NCBI RefSeq assembly: GCF_024137025.1
Contig: NZ_JAMYJR010000016.1
Location: forward strand, 124,001-188,000
Direction: 5' to 3'
Length of the DNA: 64,000 bases
Origin: Paractinoplanes aksuensis
GTDB taxonomy: Bacteria; Actinomycetota; Actinomycetes; Mycobacteriales; Micromonosporaceae
In this document: piece after piece, positions 20,560 to 29,500 of the stretch
Layout: each line of letters begins with the position of its first letter
Position numbering within the stretch: the stretch's first letter is position 1
Made by a program: the position numbers and the translations under genes
Notes under the pieces: model-generated
Told to the model about the DNA's origin: nothing
The model's input: only the letters and a program-made list of their open reading frames with translations
The model's database searches: none

Positions 20560-21510
20560 ATGCGAGCGTTACTGCTGGTCAACCCCAAGGCCACGACCAC
20601 CAGCGAGCGCAGCCGAGACGTCCTGGTCCGGGCCCTGCGCAGCGCGGTCGAGCTGTCGGTGGAATACACGACCCGCCGGGGCCACGCGGCCACCCTGGCC
20701 CGGGCCGCCGCCGAGAGCGGGGTCGACGTCGTGGTCACGCTGGGCGGCGACGGCACTGTCAACGAGGCGGTCAACGGCCTGATGACCGCCGAGGCCGTGC
20801 TCAGCGGGCTGACCGGTCCCCGAGCTCAGGTGCTGCCCGCGCTGGCCGTGGTGCCGGGCGGATCGACCAATGTCTTCGCCCGCGCGCTGGGTCTGCCGCG
20901 CGACTGGGTCGAGGGGGTCAGCGTGATTCTCGAGGGCCTGCGCGACGGCCGGCACCGGGTGATCGGCCTGGGCCGGGCCGACGACCGCTACTTCACCTTC
21001 GCCGCCGGCATGGGGCTGGACGCGGCCGTGGTGCGCCGGGTCGAACAGGCACGCCTGCGGGGTCGTACGTCCACTCCCGGTCTTTACTTCCGCTCGATCG
21101 CCGGCCAGGTGCTCACCGGCGAGGACCGCAAGGCCCCGCCGCTGTCCATCGAGCGTCCCGGCGAGCCGGCCGAGCCCGATCTCGGCACGGTGATCATCCA
21201 GAACACCGCACCTTGGACCTATGTGGGTGACCGCGCCATCAATCCGAGCCCGGGGGCGTCGTTCGACCGCGGTCTCGACGTGATGGCCCTGCGCGGGCTG
21301 GCCGTCGGCCGCACCACGCGCACGCTGGCCCAGCTCGCGATGCGCAAGGGCGATCCGAGCGGCAAGCACGTCCTGCATCTGCACGACCAGGAAGAGTTCA
21401 CGGTCATCGCGTCTCGGCCCCAGCCTTTCCAGTTGGACGGGGACTATCTGGGCGAGCGGCAGAAAGTGCACTTCGTGTCCGTCCCCGAAGCTTTGCGTGT
21501 GATCTGCTGA
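20560..21510 (+). CDS. Diacylglycerol kinase family lipid kinase (DagK-like)
   Basis: A 316-aa cytosolic or membrane-associated kinase that phosphorylates a lipid alcohol such as diacylglycerol. Motifs are LLVNPKA at the N-terminus, the nucleotide-binding GGDGTVNEAVNGL near residue 65 and PGGSTNVFARALGLP near residue 105. The C-terminal beta domain ends in LDGDYLGE. The ATG at 20560 starts the MRALLLVNP strand; the in-frame start at 20479 lies in the divergent gene. It sits upstream of whiB1, as a kinase of this type does in mycobacteria as I recall. Confidence 0.9.
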   Translation: MRALLLVNPKATTTSERSRDVLVRALRSAVELSVEYTTRRGHAATLARAAAESGVDVVVTLGGDGTVNEAVNGLMTAEAVLSGLTGPRAQVLPALAVVPGGSTNVFARALGLPRDWVEGVSVILEGLRDGRHRVIGLGRADDRYFTFAAGMGLDAAVVRRVEQARLRGRTSTPGLYFRSIAGQVLTGEDRKAPPLSIERPGEPAEPDLGTVIIQNTAPWTYVGDRAINPSPGASFDRGLDVMALRGLAVGRTTRTLAQLAMRKGDPSGKHVLHLHDQEEFTVIASRPQPFQLDGDYLGERQKVHFVSVPEALRVIC

Positions 21511-21913
21511 CCGCTGGGTAGTCAAGCTCACGATCCGTTACAGAAACACGGTCAAAAGGTCGGCATCGGGGCCGAGACCGTACTACATTGATAGGAGCGT
21601 TGGTCAACCGGCTCTGGCGCATGCCTCAGAACCGGACATAGAGGGCGTGAGCCAGCTCACCCGGCCGGAGAAACTTCCGGCGCTACCCTTGACATCGCAC
21701 GAGTTCGTGAAAGCATTCACAAGCGATAAGAAGTAACCAGTTGCTGGTTGCGCGCGTTTCCAATCCAGAAGCGCTGAGCAGCAACAGTAACTACAAAAGC
21801 TTGCTACGCACGGCGAGCAGACGGGCACTCAGACGTCAGCCGCCATCGCGCACGCATAGGTAAAGCAGTAACGCGATTCATTACCCCAGCCAGAAACAAG
21901 GAGTGTTGCCGCC
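21511..21913. other. 403-base leader/regulatory region of whiB1
   Basis: No credible gene is seen. The region is less GC-rich than its surroundings from about 21690 to 21880. It contains a TTGACA hexamer at 21689-21694, a CRP-like palindrome at 21706-21721 and AAGGAG about ten bases before the whiB1 start. If the TTGACA element is used, the whiB1 transcript has an untranslated leader of roughly 190 bases. Confidence 0.6.
21706..21721. promoter_or_regulatory. CRP/Cmr-like palindrome upstream of whiB1
   Basis: The sequence cGTGA-AAGCAT-TCACA matches the cyclic-AMP receptor consensus TGTGA-N6-TCACA in nine of ten conserved positions. It lies 12 bases downstream of TTGACA (21689-21694), so it overlaps the expected -10 region of that promoter, or it is upstream of a later start point. 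The M. tuberculosis whiB1 promoter is a known CRP target, which makes a conserved control plausible. Confidence 0.65.
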
Positions 21914-22168
21914 ATGGACTGGCGTCACGATGCGATCTGCCGCGACGAGGACCCGGAGCTCTTCTTCCCGATCGGGACGTCGGGCCCCGCGCTCCTGCAG
22001 GTCGAGCAGGCCAAGGCCGTGTGCCGGCGGTGTCCCGTGACTTCGGATTGCCTCACTTGGGCACTCGAGTCCGGACAGGACGCCGGCGTCTGGGGCGGGA
22101 TGAGCGAAGACGAGCGGCGCGCAGTGAAGCGTCGTGGCGGCCTCCGGGTCGGCGCTCCTACCGCCTGA
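21914..22168 (+). CDS. whiB1: WhiB1/WblE iron-sulfur transcription factor
   Basis: An 84-aa [4Fe-4S] WhiB protein. The four ligands Cys9, Cys37, Cys40 and Cys46 are at the same positions as in mycobacterial WhiB1. The GVWGG turn and the basic tail RRAVKRRGG follow, and the N-terminus MDWRHDAICRDEDPELFFP is diagnostic of this subgroup. WhiB1 binds region 4 of the principal sigma factor, reacts with nitric oxide and is essential in mycobacteria; WblE is the Streptomyces equivalent. The ATG is preceded by AAGGAG. Confidence 0.95.
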   Translation: MDWRHDAICRDEDPELFFPIGTSGPALLQVEQAKAVCRRCPVTSDCLTWALESGQDAGVWGGMSEDERRAVKRRGGLRVGAPTA

Positions 22169-22190
22169 ACCAATCCCCTCACAGCATTTG

Positions 22191-22217
22191 CGCCCCGGGC
22201 CGATCGGCACCGGGGCG
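22191..22217 (+). terminator. Terminator after whiB1
   Basis: CGCCCCGG pairs with CCGGGGCG across an 11-base loop, followed by TCTTGCTGTTT, 23 bases after the whiB1 stop. Confidence 0.72.
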
Positions 22218-22380
22218 TCTTGCTGTTTCCGTCCGATTACTGAGCGCGCCGAATCCTGAGAGCTTCCCGAGAGGCTCGCCGAACGCGCTAATGCGATCAC
22301 GTTGGGTTTCATCGAGAATCCACGAAATGATCTCGAAATTGCGCGCCGCGACGAATGGTCCACATTCCCCTCACCGTCGG

Positions 22381-23259
22381 TCAGTCCTCTGCGGAGCGCG
22401 CCGGGCACACAACGGTTGGTGACGGTGCGTTGCCGAAACCCTGCTTGTGTACGCCGAGTGGCAAACAACACGTATGGCCGGCCGTAACCGGAAGCGGATC
22501 AGGCGGCGCAGGCAACGAACGCCCGGTGGCGGCCAGCACCCGCGACGCCACGAGCCGGACGAGTTCCGGCGCGTCACCCAGCGGCTCGGCCACCTGGACC
22601 GCGCCCGCGGCCTGAGCCGACCGCACGGCCACGTCGTACAGGAAACCCGGCGCCAGGAAATAGGCCGCCATACCCACCCGGGAAGCCCCCGAGGCCCGCA
22701 GACGGCGCACAGCGTCCCCGGGGTCCGGCGGGGAGGCCGAGGCATAGGCAGCCACGCACGGGACGCTCAGACGGGCGCTGAGAGCGTCCGCCGCCCGCAT
22801 GATCGTTTCCCGGGCGGCCGCGACCCTCGTGCCCGCCGCGGCCAGCACGACAGCATCCAGATCACCGGCGGGCAGGCGGCGCACCAACCCGTCGATCAGC
22901 GCGGGCGCGACCGCGCTCGCCGACGTGGACGGGCCCAGGACGTCGGCCGGCGTCACTTCGACCGGCAGCGTGGCCGCGTCGTCGAGGATGGCCGGCACGT
23001 CGACCTTGCCGTGGTAGGCCGCCGTCAGCAGCAACGGCACCAGCACGGCCCGCCGCCCCGGCAGGGCCGCCAGCACGTCGAGCGGCCGCGGCCCGGCGTG
23101 GTCGAGGTACGACGCCCGTACGTCCCACGTCGGGTGGGCTCGCCCGACCGCGCGGGCCAGCGCCGCCGTCGACGCCGCGGCCCGCGGATCCCGGCTGCCG
23201 TGCGCGACGAGGACGACCGCCGGCGGCTGCGGAGCAGGCCCTAGACGTGCAGGCCGCAT
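22381..23259 (-). CDS. Sirohydrochlorin chelatase-like protein (CbiX/SirB family)
   Basis: A 292-aa protein of the CbiX/SirB group that inserts iron or cobalt into sirohydrochlorin. The first half has VVLVAHGSRDPRA with the metal-binding His, and the second half repeats the fold with VVLAAAGTR. LLLTAAYHGKVD supplies a second His. As last gene of the sulfite reductase operon it most likely makes siroheme for that enzyme. Its start overlaps the cysH stop by about 16 bases. The C-terminal 35 residues (after about LPAPPDPLPV) are longer than usual and not family-like, so the stop at 22381 may follow a degenerate tail. Confidence 0.8.
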   Translation of the reverse strand: MRPARLGPAPQPPAVVLVAHGSRDPRAAASTAALARAVGRAHPTWDVRASYLDHAGPRPLDVLAALPGRRAVLVPLLLTAAYHGKVDVPAILDDAATLPVEVTPADVLGPSTSASAVAPALIDGLVRRLPAGDLDAVVLAAAGTRVAAARETIMRAADALSARLSVPCVAAYASASPPDPGDAVRRLRASGASRVGMAAYFLAPGFLYDVAVRSAQAAGAVQVAEPLGDAPELVRLVASRVLAATGRSLPAPPDPLPVTAGHTCCLPLGVHKQGFGNAPSPTVVCPARSAED

Positions 23260-24008
23260 TCGGTCTTCTCGAACATCGCCCAGCGGCCGGCCCGCGGGTC
23301 CTCGCCGGCCTTGGTGGTGCGGGTGCACGGCCAGCAGCCGATCGACCCGTAGCCCTTCTTGAACAGCTCGTTGACCGGCACGTTCCACCGGCTGATGTAC
23401 CGGTTCACGTCGGCCTCGGTCCAGGCCGCGATCGGGTTGACCTTGACCTTGCCCTTCTTGGCGTCGAACGCGACCATCGGCGTGTTGGCCCGGGTCGGCG
23501 ACTCGTCGCGGCGCAGGCCGGTGGCCCAGGAGTCGTAGTCGCTGAGCGCGCGCTCGAGCGGCTCGACCTTGCGCAGGAAGCAGCATTCGTCGGGGCTGCG
23601 GGCGAACAGCCGCGGCCCGTACTCGCCGTCCTGCTGGCCGACCGTGCGGCGCGGGCGGATCGAGCGGACGTTGACGTCCATGGTGGCGGCGACGATGTCG
23701 CGCACCTTGAGCGTCTCCGGGAAGTGCAGGCCGGTGTCGAGGAACACCACGTCGACGCCGGGCGAGACCCGGGAGAAGACGTGCGCGACGACGGCGTCGG
23801 CCATCGAGCTGGTGACGCAGAACCGGTCGCCGAAGGTGTCGGTCGCCCACTTGGCGATCACCTCGGCCGGCGCGCCCTCGAGCTCGCGGCCGGCCTCACG
23901 GGCCAGCGCCTCGAGCTCGTCGCGGGAGCGCCGGGTCGGGTCCTGGGCAACCGGGGCAGCGCCGCCGAGGTTGACCAGATTCAGGGATGTAGCGGCCACG
24001 ACTGTCAT
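23241..24008 (-). CDS. cysH: Assimilatory adenylyl-sulfate (APS) reductase CysH
   Basis: A 255-aa reductase that converts activated sulfate to sulfite with thioredoxin. The nucleotide-binding segments are FCVTSSMADAVVAH and VVFLDTGLHFPETL. The paired cysteines CCFLRK and the CWPC motif with a second conserved Cys are the [4Fe-4S] ligands that mark the APS-type rather than the PAPS-type enzyme. The catalytic Cys is in TECGLHV at the C-terminus. AAGGGAG precedes the ATG at 24008; the start 22 codons upstream overlaps the zinc-ribbon gene and is rejected. Coupled to that gene by an ATGA overlap. Confidence 0.94.
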   Translation of the reverse strand: MTVVAATSLNLVNLGGAAPVAQDPTRRSRDELEALAREAGRELEGAPAEVIAKWATDTFGDRFCVTSSMADAVVAHVFSRVSPGVDVVFLDTGLHFPETLKVRDIVAATMDVNVRSIRPRRTVGQQDGEYGPRLFARSPDECCFLRKVEPLERALSDYDSWATGLRRDESPTRANTPMVAFDAKKGKVKVNPIAAWTEADVNRYISRWNVPVNELFKKGYGSIGCWPCTRTTKAGEDPRAGRWAMFEKTECGLHV

Positions 24009-24163
24009 CGGTTGACTCCCTTGGAAAGCAGACCGTTGAACTTGACCGTGAAAACTCGGGCGCACGAGTGGCACTCCCAGGCGCCGTGCGACGCCTCGTT
24101 GGGGCGCAGGTCTTCCTCACCGCAGTACGGGCAGTACAGGGGCGCGGACCGGGCGTCGCTCAT
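24005..24163 (-). CDS. 52-aa zinc-ribbon protein between sulfite reductase and cysH
   Basis: A short gene of 52 residues with two CxxC knuckles, YCPYCGEED and ECHSCARVF, spaced 18 residues apart like a rubredoxin-type zinc ribbon. The tail is FNGLLSKGVNR. It begins inside the sulfite reductase stop (ATGA) and ends inside the cysH start (ATGA), so three genes are translationally coupled without gaps. Streptomyces sulfur operons carry a comparable small gene in the same place, as I recall. It may be an electron-transfer or metal-handling partner; that is inference. Confidence 0.85.
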   Translation of the reverse strand: MSDARSAPLYCPYCGEEDLRPNEASHGAWECHSCARVFTVKFNGLLSKGVNR

Positions 24164-25854
24164 TTGAGGAGTCCCTCGTCGGCCCGCACGACCCAGTCGG
24201 CGAACGTCTCGTCCTTCGACGTGCGATCGCCGAGGTAGTTGAGGGCCAGCTTCTCGACGTACGCCGGAAGCTCTTCGGCCGTGGCCTTGAGCCCGCGCAG
24301 CTTGCGCCCGAAGCCGGCCGTCTGCCCCTGGGCCATGCCGAGCCCGCCGCCGAGGTGCACCTGGAAGCCCTCGACCTGCTGGCCGTGCTCGTTCAGCACC
24401 AGCTGGCCCTTGAGGCCGATGTCGGCCACCTGGGTGCGGGCGCAGGCGTTGGGGCAGCCGTTGATGTGGATCGAGATCTCGGCGTCGAAGTCCTTGAGCC
24501 GCTCCTCGAGCCGGGCCACCAGCTCCTCACCGCGGGCCTTGGTCTCGACGATGGCGAGCTTGCAGTACTCGATGCCGGTGCAGGCCATCGTGCCCCGCCG
24601 CCAGGCCGACGGCCGGGCCTCGAGGCCGATCCGGCGCATCCCGGCGATCAGCGGCTCGACCTTGTCGTCGGCCACGTCCAGAACCAGGAGCTTTTGGTAC
24701 GCCGTGAGCCGCACCCGGTCCGAGCCGTGCGCCTCGACCAGGTCGGCCAGATCGGCCAGCTGCTGGCCCGAAGAACGGCCCACAACCGGCGCCGCGCCGA
24801 CGTAATTGCGCCCGTCGATCTGCTTGTGCACTCCGATGTGGTCGATCGGCTTGGCCGGCAGCTCGGGCGCCGGACCGTCGATCAGCGCACGGCCCAGGTA
24901 CTCCTTCTCGAGGATCTCGCGGAACTTGGCCACGCCCCAGTCGGCCAGCAGGAACTTCAGGCGGGCGCGGTGACGCAGCCGGCGGTAGCCGTAGTCGCGG
25001 AAGATCCCGACCACGCCCTCCCAGACGTCCGGGATGTCCTCGAGCGGCACCCACACGCCGAGCCGCTCGGCCAGGCGCGGGTTGGTCGAGAGGCCGCCGC
25101 CGACCCACAGGTCGAAGCCGGGGCCGTGCTGCGGGTGCTCCACGCCGACCAGCGAGATGTCGTTGGTCTCGTACGGCGAGTCGGCCAGCCAGCCGATCGA
25201 CGACTTGAACTTGCGCGGCAGGTTGGAGTACCGCGGGTCGCCGATGTAGCGCTTGAGGATCTCGTCGATGGCCGGCGTCGCGTCGAGCACCTCGTCGACC
25301 GACACCCCGGCCACCGGCGAGCCGAGCACGATGCGCGGGCAGTCGCCGCAGGCCTCGGTGGTCTGCAGGCCGACGGCCTCGAGGCGGCGCCAGATCTCGG
25401 GCATGTCCTCGACCCGGATCCAGTGCAGCTGGATGTTCTGGCGGTCGGTGATGTCGGCCGTGTCGCGGCCGAACTCGCGGGAGATCTGCGCGATGGTCCG
25501 CAGCTGGGCCACGCTGAGCGCGCCGCCGTCGATGCGCACCCGCAGCATGAAGAACTCGTCCTCGAGCTCGTGCGGCTCGAGCACCGCCGTGCGGCCGCCG
25601 TCGATCCCCGCCTTGCGCTGGGTGTAGAGACCCCACCAGCGGAACCGGCCGCGCAGGTCCTGCGGGTCGATCGACGCGAAGCCGGCGTGGGCGTAGATGT
25701 TCTCGATGCGGTCGCGGACGTTGAGCGGGTTGTCGTCCTTCTTGATCCGCTCGTTCGGGTTCAGCGGCTCGCGGTGTCCGAGCGCCCACTGGCCCTCGCC
25801 ACGCGCCTTGCGGGGGCGGGCGGTCGGCGTAGCTGGGGTGCTGCTGGGCGCCAT
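24160..25854 (-). CDS. sir: Ferredoxin-dependent sulfite (nitrite) reductase, siroheme type
   Basis: A 564-aa reductase producing sulfide from sulfite. Two ferredoxin-like half domains (residues 80-150 and 350-420) and two siroheme/[4Fe-4S] domains are visible. The cluster cysteines are in CTGIEYCKLA and NGCPNACART. LHWIRVEDMPEIW and RTVAVLEPHE-like basic segments fit the substrate pocket. Position ahead of cysH favours sulfite over nitrite; sequence alone does not separate the two. The ATG at 25854 follows GGAGG. First structural gene of the operon, behind the leader peptide at 25975-26061. Confidence 0.93.
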   Translation of the reverse strand: MAPSSTPATPTARPRKARGEGQWALGHREPLNPNERIKKDDNPLNVRDRIENIYAHAGFASIDPQDLRGRFRWWGLYTQRKAGIDGGRTAVLEPHELEDEFFMLRVRIDGGALSVAQLRTIAQISREFGRDTADITDRQNIQLHWIRVEDMPEIWRRLEAVGLQTTEACGDCPRIVLGSPVAGVSVDEVLDATPAIDEILKRYIGDPRYSNLPRKFKSSIGWLADSPYETNDISLVGVEHPQHGPGFDLWVGGGLSTNPRLAERLGVWVPLEDIPDVWEGVVGIFRDYGYRRLRHRARLKFLLADWGVAKFREILEKEYLGRALIDGPAPELPAKPIDHIGVHKQIDGRNYVGAAPVVGRSSGQQLADLADLVEAHGSDRVRLTAYQKLLVLDVADDKVEPLIAGMRRIGLEARPSAWRRGTMACTGIEYCKLAIVETKARGEELVARLEERLKDFDAEISIHINGCPNACARTQVADIGLKGQLVLNEHGQQVEGFQVHLGGGLGMAQGQTAGFGRKLRGLKATAEELPAYVEKLALNYLGDRTSKDETFADWVVRADEGLLK

Positions 25855-25974
25855 GTCGGCGTTCCTCCGGGATTCGTGGGCGCGGAAAGACGCTCACGGC
25901 TCTCAGAAGCTCGCGACATCAGTGTCAGGAGTGGCCGGCGCGTCTCGCGCGCCCGAAAAATAAATCGGACGGCG
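25855..25974 (-). promoter_or_regulatory. Candidate attenuator between leader peptide and sulfite reductase
   Basis: Immediately downstream of the leader stop on the minus strand comes an AT-rich run (TTTATTTTT), then a six-base stem GGCGCG/CGCGCC with loop CGAGA. It ends with GGAGG just before the sulfite reductase ATG. No SAM or other known riboswitch core was recognised. An alternative pairing with the leader coding region could not be worked out by eye. Confidence 0.35.
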
Positions 25975-26061
25975 TCAGGAAGCCGGACACATCGCGCTGC
26001 GAACACGACCGTAATCAACGTGGCGGCGAGCCACGAAGCGGCGGTTCAGAGCAGCGGTCAT
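25975..26061 (-). CDS. 28-codon leader peptide of the sulfate-assimilation operon
   Basis: A 28-residue reading frame beginning MTAALNRRF and containing ARRHVDYGRVRSAMC, then PAS. The pattern RRHVD-x2-R-x2-SA-x-C recurs, as I recall, in actinobacterial 'putative leader peptide' entries ahead of sulfur-uptake and assimilation genes. AGAGG lies nine bases before the ATG. 120 bases separate its stop from the sulfite reductase start, and they contain a GGCGCG-CGAGA-CGCGCC hairpin. The terminal Cys codon suggests cysteine-responsive attenuation; this is inference from position and composition. Confidence 0.68.
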   Translation of the reverse strand: MTAALNRRFVARRHVDYGRVRSAMCPAS

Positions 26062-26170
26062 GTGCGCAAGCCTCTCACGCCGCGGCCTTCTGGGCCAGGC
26101 TGGTCCAGATTCCGGGAGTGTGGTACGTAGCACTTCGCAAACGCTGTGTAACAACTTTGCGCTAGGACGC

Positions 26171-26203
26171 ACGGACGGCGCCGGGAGACCCGGCGCCGTC
26201 CGT
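26171..26203 (-). terminator. Terminator bounding the toxin operon
   Basis: A perfect 15-bp inverted repeat (ACGGACGGCGCCGGG and complement) with a three-base loop, 18 bases beyond the stop of the candidate immunity gene. It separates the toxin operon from the sulfur operon promoter. Confidence 0.85.
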
Positions 26204-26220
26204 CTATCTCTATGACCCGG

Positions 26221-26544
26221 TCAGGAGTCGGCGAGCGCGTTCTGCGACCGCAGCCACAGGCGGCGGTGCCACTCGTTCGCCTCGGGCGCCGGCTCGGTGC
26301 GCGGGAAGGCCGTGGGCGACGTCTCCACCAGGTGCAGCGTCGTCCAGGCCAGGCCGTAGCACTCGTCCGGGCCGAACACCGTGAGCAGCAGCTCGGCCTC
26401 TTCATCGGTCACCGGCGCCTCGATGGCCAGCAGCGCCTCCTCCAGCGCCTCCAGCACCTCGTCGCCGGCCTCGTCCTCGCCGTCGTCCTCCGGCGGCAAC
26501 GGACCCAGGTCGACATAGCGCCGAACCTCGTCACGAACGGTCAT
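26221..26544 (-). CDS. Candidate immunity protein for the RHS toxin
   Basis: A 107-aa soluble acidic protein with no signal peptide and no family I recognise. Residues 15-50 are rich in Asp and Glu; the second half is helical (AELLLTVFGPDECYGLAWTTLHLVE) with a conserved-looking Trp-His pair and ends RLWLRSQNALADS. It starts only seven bases after the toxin stop and is the last gene before a strong terminator. A small acidic gene directly 3' of a polymorphic toxin is the usual place for its cognate antidote. The function is inferred from context only. Confidence 0.6.
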   Translation of the reverse strand: MTVRDEVRRYVDLGPLPPEDDGEDEAGDEVLEALEEALLAIEAPVTDEEAELLLTVFGPDECYGLAWTTLHLVETSPTAFPRTEPAPEANEWHRRLWLRSQNALADS

Positions 26545-26551
26545 GGCGTCC

Positions 26552-29500
26552 TCACATCAAATTCGGATGGTTGCGCCGGTAGTAGGCGATGACCAACTTG
26601 ATCTGGGCGTTGAAGTGGCTCGGGTTGCCATAGACGATCCGGCCGATCACGCGATACTGCCACAGGTCCCGCGCGATGATCTGCCGGAAGGTCCGGTTCT
26701 TGTCCTCCCGCTTGGTCTTGCGCCCCTTCGACCCCCAGGTGCGGGTCTTCCGGTGGTTGGCATCGGTGACCATCACGGCCGCGTGGTCGCGGTACTTGAG
26801 ACCGAACCGCTTGCCCACGGCCGCCTGCGGGATGTGGTCGGGGGTCAGGCCGTCACCGCGCCGCGACCGTCCGTCCAGGTCGCCGAACCGGCCGACCTCG
26901 CCCTCGGTCACCGCCGGGCGTACCGGCGCGCCGTTGGCACAGCGGCACGAGTCGGCGTGGGTCGGGTCGGAGCCACCGCAGTTGTGCACGAGCAACGGCG
27001 ACGACCCGGACTTCACGAAGTACGTGTGGATGTCGTCGACCGTGAGGTTGTGCACTGTGGCCACCGCGGCCCAGGCGACGACCGCGATGACCGTCACCTG
27101 CGCGCCGTCCGGCCGCAGCAGCGTCATGCCGGCGTCGAGCCGGTCGGCCCGCAGCCACCGGTCGCCGGCCCAGAACGGGTGCCCGTCCGTGGCCGTGACC
27201 GCCGAGTCGGCCGTGCCGTCGCCGTCCTCGTCGACCGAGACCCGGACGAGGTTCTTCTGACCCTCGCCCTTGATCAGAGCGGTGACCGGGCGGGCGCCCG
27301 CCTCCCCCGTCTCGGGGTCGGCCGCCCAGACCTCGTCGTCGGTCTGGATGTCCTCGATCGGCTTGTACGTGCCGTCGGCCATCAGCACCGGCGTGCCCGG
27401 TACGAAGCTGTTACCGGGTTTCCACTGACAGCTCGGCCCGTCCGGCACGTCGGCCTTCTTGGCCGCGCCCCGGGCCGCGTTCTTCACCGCCCCGGCGCCG
27501 CGGGCCACGTTCTTGGCCTGCCGTACTCCCGGCACCATGCCGGCGATGCCCGAGGCACAGTCCAGCGCGGCCCCGCTGATGCAGGTCTTGGCCGTGTCGA
27601 TCGCTCCCGCGACGGCCGCCACGGCACCGGCCGCAGCCGCCACCACCTGGGCCGGCGGGGGCAGCACGGCGGCCACCATGGCCACCGTCCCGGCCACCGA
27701 GGCGATGGTCCCGGCGTTGTCGACCACGGCCTTGGCCGCGGTGGTGACACCGCTGGCGACCGAGCTCGCCGCTTTCTGAACGCCGTTCTTGATCGCACCC
27801 CAGAACAGGCCGTCCGGGTCGCTGAACGTGGTCGGGTTGTTGTTGGCGTAGGCGTACGGGTGCAGACGCTGCGGATCCAGCTCGTCGATCTCGGGGTCGA
27901 CCGAGAGGAAGGCGCCCAGGGCCGGGTCGTAGTAGCGGGCGCCGAGCAGGGTCAGCCCGGTCGGATCGCCGATGCCGCCGACGAAGCCCCGCTGACCGGC
28001 CGGCCATTGTGGCGTGGCCACGCTGCTGCGTGGGTTTCCGTACGGGTCGTTGTACTTGATCGTCTCGGCCCGGGTGACCGCGTTGACGGCCCAGGTGGCG
28101 GAGTCCTGCGGGTCGGCCGCCAGCCAGATGATGTCGCCCTTGCGGGTTGTGTTGTCGGTCCGGGCCGCGATCGTGTCGCCGGCGTGCTCGTAGAAGCGGG
28201 TCGCGCCGGTGCCCTGGGTGGGCGTGGTGGTGTATTCGTGCCCGTAGACGAACACCGAGGCGGCGCCGCCCGGGTCGATCCGCGCGATCCGGTTGCCGTC
28301 GACGTCGTACACCATGGTGGTGTCGCCCTCGGGCCCGCTGATCTTGGTCAGCTTGCCGTGCGGGCTCCAGCCGAACGTCTCGGTCCGGTCGCCGATCTTG
28401 CGGTATTCGAGGTTGCCGCGCTCGTCCCAGTCGTAGTGGTCGACCGACGAGCCGGTGGTGACCGTCCGGACGGCGTGGGCGGTGTCCGCCTCGTAGCCGT
28501 ACTTGCTGGTCTTGCCGGCGCGGTGGTCGGTCACCGTGTCCCGCGACCCGTGCTGGTCGAAGGTCCACGACTTCCAGTACGGCGCCTTGCCCCCGATCGT
28601 GCCCGCGGCCGGCTCGCCGCACTGCTCGGCCGCCTGCGACCAGGCCCGGGTCAACCGGCGCAGGTGGTCGTAGCCGAAGCACTGCACGTCCTCGTCCCCG
28701 GCGCGGACGTTGTTCTCCGCGTCGAGCGGCCGGTTGGCCATCGAGAGCACGTTGCCGGCGTCGTCGTACGCGTACTTGACCGCGGCGACGTTGGGCACCG
28801 TGCCGTCGCGGTCGAAGTAGAACTCCGAGAGCCGCCGGGTGACGTCGTCGTAGACGTAGCTCTGGTACGCCTGCGGCTTGTCCCCCACCGGCGTGCCGAG
28901 CCAACGGTTCAGCACCTCGCCGTACGGCGAGTACGTGGCCCGGTCGACATAGGTGCGCACCGTGCCCGACGGCGAGGACGTGCCGGCCAGCTTGACGATG
29001 TTGCCCAGGTCGTCGTACGTCCGGGTGATGCCCTCCTTCTCCATCGGCCCGACCTTGGGCAGGCTGGAGCGGAACGGCAGGCCGTTGACCGTGAACGTGT
29101 GCGTGCTGACGTACGTGCCGGCCAGCGCGGTCAGCCCGGGCATGGCCGGGATGACCGACTCCTCGTCGACGATCTGGTAGGCGTCGTTGTACTCGTAGAT
29201 CTCCTTGGTGAAGGAGTACCCGTTGACGATCGACGTCGACTTGGTCGGGTGCCCCTTGACCACCGAGTCGTACGTCCACACCGCGGCCCGGACGCCGTTG
29301 AAGAACCGCTCCTTCTGCCGGCCCAGGTCGTCGTACGTGGTCGAGACGATGTCGCCGGCCGCGTCGGTCGACTTGGTGACGTCGTCGGCGTTGTTGTACT
29401 CGACGAGCGTCGTGCCCTTGTCGGGATCGACCGTCTTGATCTCACGGCCACGCAGGTCGTACTCGTAGCGCCAGGTCAGCTCGCCCTTGACGACCGTCTC

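Noticed and set aside
25855..26061. SAM or other known riboswitch before sulfite reductase
   Set aside because: No conserved riboswitch core was recognised; the leader peptide explains the region better.
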